From the NCBI GenBank assembly GCA_964534175.1, contig CAZHNS010000028.1, forward strand, positions 1 through 29,663: a stretch of DNA of 29,663 bases, in the 5' to 3' direction. This document shows positions 1 to 7,211 of this stretch, one piece after another. The notes beneath the pieces are model-generated. The model did not search any database, had not been told where the DNA came from, and was given only the letters and a program-made list of their open reading frames with translations. Every line of letters starts with the position of its first letter. Position 1 is the stretch's first letter. Origin of the DNA: JAFGHJ01 sp964534175. Lineage in GTDB: Bacteria > Hydrothermota > UBA3072. Position numbers and translations under genes: made by a program.

Positions 1-5
1 TACCA

Positions 6-92
6 CGGAGGGAGAGGGATTTGAACCCCCGTTCCGCTTTCGCGAAAACACGATTTCGAATCGTGCGCTTTCAACCGCTCAGCCATCCCTCC
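6..92 (-). tRNA. tRNA-Ser (anticodon CGA)
   Basis: Class II tRNA on the minus strand, reading UCG codons. The 7-bp acceptor stem pairs 86-92 with 7-13, and the discriminator base is G (position 6). The anticodon stem CACGA/TCGTG encloses the loop TTCGAAA, which gives anticodon CGA. A long variable arm (TTCGCGAAAGCGGAA region) and a T-loop TTCAAAT are visible. CCA is not encoded (TGG follows the discriminator), so a CCA-adding enzyme is needed. Its first 14 nt double as the last codons and stop of tadA. It is probably co-transcribed from the promoter in front of tRNA-Arg. Confidence 0.96.
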
Positions 93-537
93 TATCTTTA
101 AAAAACTTTTTCAGCAAATTTGCAGATTCTTCCTTCAAAATACCGCTCTCTACCTCAAATTTCCAGTTCCAATCTTTATTTCTTACGTCGATCACAGAAC
201 CAAAAGCACCGAATTTTTCGTCACTCGCCCCATACACTACCCTGCTTATTCTTGCCTGAACCACAGCTCCCGCACACATAAGGCAAGGTTCGAGAGTGGA
301 ATACAGCACACTGCCATCTAATCTCCAATCTCCAATAGAATTGGCTGCTGCAGTAATAGCTATAATTTCGGCATGAGCAGTAGGATCTTTAAGGGCTTCC
401 TTCCTGTTTGCTCCTCTGCCAATAATAGCACCGTTTCTAACAACAATAGCACCAACGGGAACCTCCTCATTGCTAAAAGAGTTCTCCGCCTCCTTCAAAG
501 CTTCCCGCATCCATTTCTCGTCTTCCGCCTTATTCAT
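79..537 (-). CDS. tadA: tRNA-specific adenosine deaminase TadA
   Basis: Converts adenosine 34 to inosine in tRNA-Arg(ACG), so that one tRNA reads CGU, CGC and CGA. The protein has 152 residues, usual for the family. The zinc and proton-shuttle motif HAE lies at 55-57 and the second zinc motif PCLMC at 84-88, typical of the cytidine/deoxycytidylate deaminase fold. I chose the ATG at 535-537 because the longer reading from a TTG at 585 would run into tRNA-Arg. No good Shine-Dalgarno is visible; the gap from the tRNA-Arg 3' end is only 21 nt. The final residues RRDG and the stop TGA (79-81) are written by the first 14 nt of tRNA-Ser. The gene thus sits between its own substrate tRNA and a second tRNA, all on one strand. 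Confidence 0.95.
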   Translation of the reverse strand: MNKAEDEKWMREALKEAENSFSNEEVPVGAIVVRNGAIIGRGANRKEALKDPTAHAEIIAITAAANSIGDWRLDGSVLYSTLEPCLMCAGAVVQARISRVVYGASDEKFGAFGSVIDVRNKDWNWKFEVESGILKEESANLLKKFFKDRRDG

Positions 538-558
538 ATAAATTTTTTCGTCAACAAG

Positions 559-632
559 TACGCCTGAGAGGATTCGAACCTCCAACCTGCGGATCCGTAG
601 TCCGCTGCTCTGTCCAGTTGAGCTACAGGCGT
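559..632 (-). tRNA. tRNA-Arg (anticodon ACG)
   Basis: The acceptor stem pairs 626-632 with 560-566, and the discriminator is A at 559. The anticodon stem GCGGA/TCCGC encloses loop CTACGGA, giving anticodon ACG. This is the one bacterial tRNA that normally needs A34-to-inosine editing by TadA, whose gene starts 21 nt downstream on the same strand. CCA is not encoded. A strong promoter lies 12 nt upstream. Confidence 0.97.
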
Positions 633-644
633 AATATCATTTAA

Positions 645-672
645 AATATACAATAAACCCTTTTACTGTCAA
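645..672 (-). promoter_or_regulatory. Sigma-70-type promoter of the tRNA-Arg/tadA/tRNA-Ser operon
   Basis: On the minus strand TTGACA (667-672) is followed after exactly 16 nt by TATATT (645-650). The tRNA-Arg 5' end lies 12 nt beyond the -10 box, a spacing typical of tRNA promoters. No other promoter is seen before tadA or tRNA-Ser, so all three genes are probably one transcript. Confidence 0.85.
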
Positions 673-728
673 GACTGATAAAAACTCTCATTTGTTCCTT
701 TTGTATGCCTCAGAAACACAACACCCCT

Positions 729-763
729 AAGCTATTAGCTGTTTGCCTTTCGCGCTAAACTCA
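729..763. repeat. Degenerate 7-bp tandem repeat, GC core
   Basis: Part of the 262-bp gene-free stretch 673-934, in which I see no convincing gene. The dinucleotide GC recurs at 731, 738, 745 and 752, exactly 7 bp apart, in units of the form NNGCNNT. A second array with the same core lies at 866-900. The units have drifted, but the period is exact. Confidence 0.6.
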
Positions 764-865
764 CCCCAAAACACCCAACTAAATTTTACTACAAAATAGA
801 TCCTAGTACTATAATTATTCCCTACAGGGAGGGTTAAGAACGCAAAGTCTTTTATTTGTTTTTTT

Positions 866-900
866 AAGCTAATAGCGAATGGCCAAAGGCTAAAAGCTAT
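866..900. repeat. Degenerate 7-bp tandem repeat, consensus NNGCNAA
   Basis: Five consecutive heptamers with GC at 868, 875, 882, 889 and 896 and a mostly AA end to each unit. Same period and core dinucleotide as 729-763. It lies between the end of the YVTN gene and the tRNA-Arg promoter. Confidence 0.7.
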
Positions 901-934
901 GTTTGACAACCAATTAAACGATCAATAAAAAACG

Positions 935-2182
935 TTAATTAACTAAAAGAATTTTCCCCTGCGAAGGTTTATTATCTCCTGCTTTTAACACGCCGATATA
1001 AACCCCTGATGCGGATTTCTTACCGTTATCTCCTTCCCCATCCCAGGAAAGAGTAATTGGCGAAGTTGATCCACTGCCTATAGGAAAAGATTTAACAAGT
1101 GTTCCAGTCACATTATAGATGGAAAAGCTAACTTCTTCGGCACCATTAGGTACATTCAAAACAAACTCCGTACTACCACTGAATGGGTTGGGGGAAACGG
1201 TGAAGTTTAACGGGGATGGCTCATGCGGAGAAATCTCAATTCCTCCGGTTAAATCCTCTAAAACCCAGACGGTCCCGTCATAATAACAACTCACATATAT
1301 TTTATTTGTCTTAGGGTTAACACTTATATACCGCGGCCCATCCCCAACTCCTATAGTGCTAACAACAGAACCGGCACCCACATCGATAACACTAACACTA
1401 TCGTCATCAAAATTCGTTAAATAAATTCTGTTTATCTGCGGGTTTACACCAACTGCCATAGGGTAATTTCCAGCCTCAATAGTATCGATTCCGATATTTG
1501 TTGCGCCATCAAATACAACAACGTCTTCAGAATTTTTTCTTGGTACATAGAAGCGGTCCGCCTGCGAATTTACACCAATCATTCCCGGGCCGGGTGGAAC
1601 AGAAATAGTGGTTATTACCGAATCCCCTTCTCCATCAATTACACTTACATCATTATTATTGGCTGCATAAATACGATTCGTTACAGGGTTAACGGCGACA
1701 TCCAGAGGTTAGTCTTCAACCGAAATAGCATCAATAACAGAATAAGTGCTGCCGTCGATAACAAAAACGCTGTCGAAATAGACATTTGCCACATATATCT
1801 TGTTTGTAACTTGGTTAACAGCAAGACCAAGATAATACTCGACTGAAATATCAGCAATCATAGAGTTATTCGACCCATCAATTACATAAACGACGCTATC
1901 TGATCTCCTTGCTGCGTAAATCCGGTTTCTTACCGTATCCACGTCAATATCGTCAACACCTATCGCAAACCCAATAGTATCAATCACCTCGTCTGTTGCG
2001 CCATCAATTTCCATGACCCAATACCCGTTACTTACATAGACCTGGTTTGTTGCCGGATTCACCTCGATTCCAGCGGGAACACCTCCAATATCAATCGTAT
2101 TAATAACAGAAACCTGCCCCATAACTGCAATTGTAAGAAATAACACTAAAATAGTAACCAAATTTTTTCTTAAAAAAGACAT
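935..2182 (-). pseudogene. Secreted YVTN beta-propeller protein with sorting domain, interrupted by in-frame TAA
   Basis: One reading frame of 416 codons broken by a single TAA at 1709-1711. The segments 1709-2182 and 935-1706 are in the same frame and the repeat pattern runs straight across the stop. The N-terminus is a signal peptide (MSFLRKNLVTILVLFLTIA). Seven propeller repeats of the form 'I.VG..P..I.VNP.TN.IYV.N' follow; in other copies the position of the stop holds G, Y or V before a conserved Pro, so a Tyr codon mutated to TAA fits best. The last 80 or so residues form a secretion/sorting domain ('NPF', 'SFSIYNVTGTLV', 'GVYIGVLKAGDN'). A strong ribosome site (GGAGG) precedes the ATG. 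It lies 94 bp downstream of apgM. It may be a young pseudogene, a readthrough gene or an assembly error; no restart with a good ribosome site is seen after the stop. Confidence 0.82.
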
Positions 2183-2276
2183 AATAGCCTCCTTTTAAAC
2201 AATAAAAATAATACTGTTAAACTATTTATCTTCCCCATAGAGAAGAGAGAGTACTTAGAGTGTCTTTACCGTTTTA

Positions 2277-3491
2277 TTATGCCCCAAACTTATCCAGCCT
2301 TTCCGCGTGAGCAAGGAGAAGAGATGTTAAATATAAAGAGGGCATTCGCCCCATACTTCCTCTATAACATTCTCTCTCGCTAAACGCGGAAACACCGCTT
2401 ATTCGGGCCCACTTGGATACAATTAAAAGGGGTACAGGATGCCAGGAATGGGATTTATATGCAGCGGGTGTAGAATGGTCTCCGGTAATTGCTAAAACAT
2501 CCGGAGAGAGATTCATAATTTCGGGAATATAACTATCTGTTTCTTCTATTTTTTCCACTTTTGCATCAAAATTTCCGTCCTCTCCGTATGAATCCACTTT
2601 TTTAATATGAATATAAAAATAATCGTAATCCTTATATGATCTTTTAAACACTGCAAATTCTTCCTCGACCGAAGTTGGAGTTCTATCGACATCCATTCCT
2701 ATTAACTGCGTCAAACCTCTGTACATCGGATAATCGGCAATGGATCGCGCTTTGAGTTTATAAATTTCCTGAAATTGAGGCAAATCCGGATAACCTGAAA
2801 TGCCACGCAGAACTGCCGCATTTGGTTTTTCATCTACTCCATCGAGAGCTTTTTGTATTTCTCCGGTTAGTTTATTTATAATTTCGGCAGTTTTTTTCGC
2901 GGATTTCGAGTCATGTGTCGGCTCTGATTGAAGAATTTTCTCTCCTACTTTTTGAGGATCCGTATCCGACACATCTCCACAAATACCACCTCCTCTAAGC
3001 CTGACAACAAACCGGTGTTCTTTACCGCTTGTAAAAGAGATTTTTACGCCTTCTATTTCGGAAATTTCTTTATTTAAATGTTTAATTATTTTTTTATTTA
3101 CTTCGGTAGCTATTCTACCCGCTCTTCTGTCTTTAACAACACCTTTTTCTACTATACAAAAATTCCCCCTCGCGGTCAGGTCTCCTTTCTTCACCTCGAC
3201 TCCCACACCCAGAGCCTCCAGAATTCCTCTTCCTATCTGATATTCGACAGGATCGTAACCGAAAAGAGCAAGATGAGCTGGACCACTCCCGGGAGTTATA
3301 CCGGGAAAAACAGGATCTAATAGACCACACTCATTTTTAGAAGCAAGTTTATCTAAATTCTTAGTTCGCGCAGCCTCAAGAGCCGTTTTGCCTTTATAGG
3401 GCAAGCCTCCAAGCCCATCCATAACCAGTAAAACAATCTTTTTATCATTCTTTTTTGTTAGCTCTTTAAGAATCTCAATCGTATCGTACAC
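2277..3491 (-). CDS. apgM: Archaeal-type cofactor-independent phosphoglycerate mutase
   Basis: Interconverts 3- and 2-phosphoglycerate in glycolysis and gluconeogenesis without 2,3-bisphosphoglycerate. The protein has 404 residues, typical of the archaeal (ApgM) branch of the alkaline phosphatase superfamily. Visible metal and catalytic motifs: LLVMDGLGG (D25), TPGSGPAHLALFGYDP with the candidate nucleophile S69, ITGDHSTPA (D338, H339) and SWHPVPLL (H351). The motif normally ending in His (D-x3-H-D-G) reads D-SYG-E-DG, with Glu304 in place of His. Translation starts at GTG with GGAGG five to six bases upstream. It is 24 bp after the radical SAM gene and probably in its operon. With pckG in the window it supports a working gluconeogenic route. 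Confidence 0.92.
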   Translation of the reverse strand: MYDTIEILKELTKKNDKKIVLLVMDGLGGLPYKGKTALEAARTKNLDKLASKNECGLLDPVFPGITPGSGPAHLALFGYDPVEYQIGRGILEALGVGVEVKKGDLTARGNFCIVEKGVVKDRRAGRIATEVNKKIIKHLNKEISEIEGVKISFTSGKEHRFVVRLRGGGICGDVSDTDPQKVGEKILQSEPTHDSKSAKKTAEIINKLTGEIQKALDGVDEKPNAAVLRGISGYPDLPQFQEIYKLKARSIADYPMYRGLTQLIGMDVDRTPTSVEEEFAVFKRSYKDYDYFYIHIKKVDSYGEDGNFDAKVEKIEETDSYIPEIMNLSPDVLAITGDHSTPAAYKSHSWHPVPLLIVSKWARISGVSAFSERECYRGSMGRMPSLYLTSLLLAHAERLDKFGA

Positions 3492-3515
3492 TTAACCTCC
3501 TAAAAATTAAATTTT

Positions 3516-4958
3516 CTACTCGGAACCAAGATAATGGTCATTCCAAACAGGATCGGTCAGTTCATGCATTTCTTTATCGTAATCTATCAGCCCCTTATTA
3601 AATCCATCATCTTTTAAAGCAACAGACGCATCATCATCCGCCGGCTTTACATTATGTTTGTTTATTACCTCAAGAAATTTTCCGCGGTGATCTCTGATAA
3701 AACAGGGCATTATCCAGTTCTTGTGCTTATCCTGCGACTGCTTGTACCCGTATTCGAACTGCCATTTCCTTATATCTTTAAAGAACCCGGAATTTATTAT
3801 ATCATTTAAATCACGTCCCTCTTTAAAAGCTTTATTAACATTATCCACGGTATAAGGCATAAACACACAAGGAGTTACATGCCCATCCCAATTAATATAA
3901 AAATAACCGCCGGGTCGAGCTCCCGCGATACATCCATCAGACCCCGTAGCCGTACTCCAGAAATCCGCCACAAAAATATCTTCTTTGCGCATAAGATGCC
4001 ATTCCCATTCATACAATCTGGCTCTCTGTTTTGGTGTCGGCATTAAATCGAGAGTAAATTTTCGTCCTATCGGCATATACTGAAAAATCCAGGCATACAT
4101 AGCACCAATTTCCTTAAAGAAAAAATCTCTAAATTCATTGGAAGTAATCGCATCAATATTGTGACTGGTAGCAGTTACGGACAAACCAAAAGGAACTCCA
4201 GCATTCTTTAGATTACCCATGGCTTTTAATATTCTATCAAAAATCCCATTTCCTCTTCTAGCATCGGTTTCCTTTTTTAATCCTTCTACCGATATAGCCG
4301 GAGTAACGTTACCTAATTCAGCCATCCTTTTTGCCACTTCCTCGGAAATCAAGGTACCATTTGTATACATAAGGAAATAAGTATCTCCATATTTTTCATA
4401 AATATCAAGAATAGTTTTACCACATTTATCATCCTTATACATCAGAGGCTCTCCCCCGGAAATTACAATAAATTTCACATCCCATAAATCACGCGCTTGA
4501 TCTATTGCTTTTGTAAAAACATCCCATTCCAATTTTTCATTAAATTCAGCACCACTAGCAGCATAGCACCCCTTACATCTTAAATTGCATTTTTTACCCG
4601 GGGATATAGTCATAAAAACAGGCGGCCTTTCTCCGTATTTTCTTAGATGCTCTAATCTATTATAAAAACCACCGAAGAAAACATTTCCCAAAAAAACTCT
4701 AAGCAATCCATCAACTGAATCTCTCGACAAATTTCCTTTTTCTACAGTCCTCGCAATGCTTCTAAAAATCGACCTTGCCATATAATACTTGTCTTCCTGA
4801 ACTTTCAGAGGTCTATTATCCGCATTTTCTCTTATCAAATCCGCATATATGCGCCTTTCCATACTACGAATCAACAAACCCCTTAATTTCTTTTTATTTA
4901 TCGCAAAGTTTGCGGTGGATGAAATTGCCTTAAAGCTAGCTCTTTTTACAAAATTCAT
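3516..4958 (-). CDS. Radical SAM protein with SPASM-like C-terminal cysteines, substrate unknown
   Basis: 480 residues. The radical SAM cluster motif C-NLR-C-KG-C lies at residues 124-131, preceded by a 115-residue lysine/arginine-rich region without a domain I recognise. 'ISGGEPL' is the usual SAM-binding GGE motif. Further cysteines in 'GCIAGARPGG', 'GHVTPCVFMP' and 'IMPCFIRDHR' suggest a second iron-sulfur cluster like that of SPASM proteins. The family modifies peptides, tRNAs or small molecules; nothing here tells which. It is preceded by GGGAGG and an ATG, 37 bp behind an ArsR-type repressor, so it is probably the main target of that repressor. No precursor peptide gene is seen beside it. 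Confidence 0.85.
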   Translation of the reverse strand: MNFVKRASFKAISSTANFAINKKKLRGLLIRSMERRIYADLIRENADNRPLKVQEDKYYMARSIFRSIARTVEKGNLSRDSVDGLLRVFLGNVFFGGFYNRLEHLRKYGERPPVFMTISPGKKCNLRCKGCYAASGAEFNEKLEWDVFTKAIDQARDLWDVKFIVISGGEPLMYKDDKCGKTILDIYEKYGDTYFLMYTNGTLISEEVAKRMAELGNVTPAISVEGLKKETDARRGNGIFDRILKAMGNLKNAGVPFGLSVTATSHNIDAITSNEFRDFFFKEIGAMYAWIFQYMPIGRKFTLDLMPTPKQRARLYEWEWHLMRKEDIFVADFWSTATGSDGCIAGARPGGYFYINWDGHVTPCVFMPYTVDNVNKAFKEGRDLNDIINSGFFKDIRKWQFEYGYKQSQDKHKNWIMPCFIRDHRGKFLEVINKHNVKPADDDASVALKDDGFNKGLIDYDKEMHELTDPVWNDHYLGSE

Positions 4959-4995
4959 ACTTACCTCCCTCCCGTTTTTTAAAATCTAATTAATC

Positions 4996-5259
4996 TTAAA
5001 GATCCAACTCAAGACCAAAACTTTTAATGAATTTTTTTAACAAACTTTTATTCAGCTGATAGAAAACCCATCTTTTATACTGCCTCTTTAAAACCAAACC
5101 CGACTCTTCAAGCCTCTTAAGATGATGGGAAACAGTAGGCTGTGAAAGTTTTAGTGCTTCAACAATTTTCGAAACATTTTTTTCCCCTTGATTCAGCATC
5201 TTCAATATTTTCAACCTGGTACCATCTGCCAACAAATAAAGAATACTACTTACATCCAT
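4996..5259 (-). CDS. ArsR-family winged-helix repressor
   Basis: 87 residues, the size of a minimal ArsR/SmtB repressor. The helix-turn-helix is clear (KIVEALKLSQPTVSHHLKRL, residues about 31-50) and is followed by a beta-wing (GLVLKRQYKRWVFYQL). The protein has no cysteine and lacks the ELCVCDL metal site of true arsenic or cadmium sensors, so it probably senses something else. The ribosome site AGGAGG lies 4 nt before the ATG. A perfect palindrome overlaps its predicted transcription start, which points to self-repression. The radical SAM gene and apgM follow within 40 bp each. Confidence 0.92.
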   Translation of the reverse strand: MDVSSILYLLADGTRLKILKMLNQGEKNVSKIVEALKLSQPTVSHHLKRLEESGLVLKRQYKRWVFYQLNKSLLKKFIKSFGLELDL

Positions 5260-5291
5260 TAAACCTCCTAATAAGCTAAATTATAAATTTA

Positions 5292-5315
5292 ATATATAGA
5301 TGGCTATCTATATAT
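5292..5315. promoter_or_regulatory. Predicted ArsR operator (perfect palindrome)
   Basis: Two perfectly inverted 10-bp arms (5292-5301 ATATATAGAT and 5306-5315) are separated by GGCT. The palindrome starts 10 bp after the -10 box of the arsR promoter and so covers the transcription start, where repressor binding would block initiation. ArsR-family operators are typically such AT-rich imperfect palindromes. Binding by the adjacent gene product is inferred. Confidence 0.75.
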
Positions 5316-5325
5316 CGTAATTTCT

Positions 5326-5353
5326 ATTATAATACATTACGAAAATATGTCAA
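5326..5353 (-). promoter_or_regulatory. Promoter of the arsR/radical SAM/apgM operon
   Basis: On the minus strand a perfect TTGACA (5348-5353) and a perfect TATAAT (5326-5331) are 16 nt apart. It diverges from the riboflavin promoter 52 bp away. Confidence 0.9.
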
Positions 5354-5404
5354 GGGTTAATTTCTACCCCTACCCCTCTATTTTTACTTATGCCCTCTCA
5401 CCCC

Positions 5405-5433
5405 TTGACAAAGTTACAAAATACTTTAATTAT
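5405..5433 (+). promoter_or_regulatory. Promoter of the riboflavin operon
   Basis: TTGACA at 5405-5410. The -10 box is less clear; AATTAT at 5428-5433 gives a 17-nt spacer. Transcription would begin just before the riboswitch P1 stem at 5439. Confidence 0.7.
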
Positions 5434-5438
5434 TGATT

Positions 5439-5550
5439 ATCTCTTCGGGGTTGGGTGCAATTCCCAACCGGCGGTGAAAGCCCGCGAGGAGCAATCCTGA
5501 TTCGGTGGAATTCCGAAGCCGACGGTGACAGTCCGGATGAGAGAAGGGAT
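5439..5550 (+). promoter_or_regulatory. FMN riboswitch (RFN element)
   Basis: It shows the conserved RFN segments in order: TTCGGGG, AATTCCCAACCGGCGGT, AAGCCCGCGAG, GATTCGGTGGAATTCCG, AGCCGACGGT and GTCCGGATGAGAGAAG. The closing P1 helix is ATCTCTTC (5439-5446) with GAAGGGAT (5543-5550). It binds FMN and precedes ribD, with an intrinsic terminator in between. The 5' strand 5441-5452 is also perfectly complementary over 12 bp to 5563-5574 in the terminator, giving an antiterminator pairing when FMN is absent. Confidence 0.97.
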
Positions 5551-5560
5551 TAGATTTAAG

Positions 5561-5584
5561 AAAACCCCGAAGAGGGGTTTTTTT
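5561..5584 (+). terminator. Riboswitch-controlled terminator that also hides the ribD ribosome site
   Basis: Stem AAAACCCC (5561-5568) and GGGGTTTT (5574-5581) with loop GAAGA, then an unbroken run of T up to 5584. The ribD ATG follows immediately at 5585. The only Shine-Dalgarno-like sequence for ribD, GAGGGG at 5572-5577, lies in the right arm and loop. The hairpin would therefore stop transcription and also block initiation on any readthrough RNA. Confidence 0.9.
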
Positions 5585-6649
5585 ATGAATAAATTAGACG
5601 AATATTTTTTAGAAGAAACATTTAAACTTGCGAGAAAAGCTGAAGGAATTGTTTCACCCAATCCTCTCGTTGGAGCCTGTGTGGTAAAGGATGGCGTTGT
5701 TGTCGGAAAAGGTTACCATAAGGGTCCCGGAACTCCGCACGCCGAAGTCGAAGCCATAACAGAAGCCGAAAGAAAAACCAAAGACGCTACTTTATATGTT
5801 TCTCTAGAACCCTGTTGTCATCACGGAAAGACACCTCCATGCGTAGAACTTATCGAAACCCAAGGAATAAAAAGAGTCGTTGCTCCAATTAAAGATCCCA
5901 ATCCTCTTGTCAATGGCAAAGGTTTTAAGCACTTGAGGGGTAAAGGCATCCAGGTTAAAACAGAAATTCTGGAAGAAGAAGCGAAGAAACTCAATTCTTT
6001 CTATTTAAAATATATTACAAAGAAAATCCCTTACGTTATTTTAAAAGTAGCTATCACCCTTGACGGGAAAATCGGAGATCCGAAAAGGCGGATTTACAAA
6101 ATATCAGGAGATGAGTCTCATAAGGAAGTCCACTACCTCCGAAATAAAGTAGATGCAGTTCTAATAGGTGTTGGAACTGTTCTGAGTGATAATCCAGCCC
6201 TGACAGTAAGGGAAGTTAAAGCAACCAATCAACCCTACAAAATCATAATAGATCCCACCCTTAAGTGCCCTCCAGACGCAAAAATTTTCCGGGAAGGGGG
6301 TAAGGTCATTCTTGTTACGACCAGAAAAGAAGCAAAAGAACAATATCCTAGTGCAGAAATATGGATTTTTAAAGAAAAAGACCATCTAATAGATGTTAAA
6401 GAAATTTTAAAAAGAGCGGGCGAAGAGAATATTACTTCGATTGTTGTAGAAGGGGGCAGTAAAACTTTTACTCAATTCGTTAAATCTGAAACAGTGGATA
6501 AATATCTTCTTTTCTTTTCTCCTTCTTTTATTGGTAAAGGAGTTTCTTTTATCGATTCTCCTCTAAAAAGAGTTTTTTTAGATGCAAGTGCAGTTAAAAT
6601 AGGAGAAGATATTTTAATAGAGGCTAATAATGTTTACGGGAATAATTAA
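5585..6649 (+). CDS. ribD: Bifunctional riboflavin deaminase/reductase RibD
   Basis: Carries out steps 2 and 3 of riboflavin synthesis: deamination of the pyrimidine product of GTP cyclohydrolase II, then reduction of its ribose. The protein has 354 residues. The N-terminal deaminase domain has HAE at 52-54 and zinc motif PCCHHGKTPPC at 76-86. The C-terminal reductase domain starts near residue 145 (PYVILKVAITLDGKIG) and includes GVGTVLSDNPALT. I chose the ATG at 5585: earlier in-frame starts lie inside the riboswitch, and homology begins at MNKLDEYF. It is first in the operon, directly behind the FMN-controlled terminator, and overlaps ribE by 20 bp. Confidence 0.96.
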   Translation: MNKLDEYFLEETFKLARKAEGIVSPNPLVGACVVKDGVVVGKGYHKGPGTPHAEVEAITEAERKTKDATLYVSLEPCCHHGKTPPCVELIETQGIKRVVAPIKDPNPLVNGKGFKHLRGKGIQVKTEILEEEAKKLNSFYLKYITKKIPYVILKVAITLDGKIGDPKRRIYKISGDESHKEVHYLRNKVDAVLIGVGTVLSDNPALTVREVKATNQPYKIIIDPTLKCPPDAKIFREGGKVILVTTRKEAKEQYPSAEIWIFKEKDHLIDVKEILKRAGEENITSIVVEGGSKTFTQFVKSETVDKYLLFFSPSFIGKGVSFIDSPLKRVFLDASAVKIGEDILIEANNVYGNN

Positions 6650-7211
6650 AAATGTAATCAAGCTAGAGAGAGTAAAAAAGAATAAAAACGATCTGGTAAT
6701 CCACTTAATGCTGCCTTTCCCCGCGAAGACGGGAGACAGTGTTTCTGTGAACGGGGCCTGTTTAACGGTCTCTAAGATATCGGGAAAAACCTACATGTTT
6801 GATGTTTCTTCCGAAACTACCTCTCGCAGCAATCTTTGTAATCTTAACACTGGCGATTGGGTAAATATCGAATCTTCGCTTACCCCGGGCGACTTGCTCC
6901 ACGGGCACCTTGTTTACGGACATATAGACGGAGTTGGCAAAATCTCGAGCATAAAGAAAACTAAAGGCTCCTATGAATTTATTTTCGATTATCCTTCTGA
7001 ACTTGGAAAGTTTATAGCCGAAAAAGGCAGCATTGCGCTCGATGGAGTTTCTCTTACTATAACCGAAGTGAAAGAAAAAAGTTTTAAGATTGTTATGGTA
7101 AAACATACTTTATCAAATACTAACTTTAAATACAAAAAAAGAGGAGATATCGTGAATATTGAAATAGATCCAATGGCAAGATATTTGCAAAGATTATTGG
7201 AGTTCAAATGA
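6630..7211 (+). CDS. ribE: Riboflavin synthase alpha subunit
   Basis: Final step: two 6,7-dimethyl-8-ribityllumazine molecules give riboflavin and a pyrimidine that is recycled. The protein has 193 residues, somewhat short of the usual 200-220. It begins with the family's strict MFTGII and has two lumazine-binding barrels. The first (1-90) contains SVNGACLTV; the second (about 91-190) starts at HGHLVYGHIDGVG and contains SIALDGVSLT. Its start overlaps ribD by 20 bp and its stop overlaps ribBA by 4 bp (ATGA), which favours coupled translation. The order ribD-ribE-ribBA-ribH is that of Bacillus subtilis. Confidence 0.96.
   Translation: MFTGIIKNVIKLERVKKNKNDLVIHLMLPFPAKTGDSVSVNGACLTVSKISGKTYMFDVSSETTSRSNLCNLNTGDWVNIESSLTPGDLLHGHLVYGHIDGVGKISSIKKTKGSYEFIFDYPSELGKFIAEKGSIALDGVSLTITEVKEKSFKIVMVKHTLSNTNFKYKKRGDIVNIEIDPMARYLQRLLEFK

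Noticed and set aside
727..909. 60-residue reading frame on the minus strand
   Set aside because: It lies over two heptad repeat arrays, has no ribosome site and no protein-like pattern.
3078..3330. Reading frames on both strands inside apgM
   Set aside because: They are shadows of the apgM frame without ribosome sites or recognisable features.
5525..5584. Earlier in-frame start of RibD
   Set aside because: It would lie inside the FMN aptamer and terminator; homology starts at 5585.
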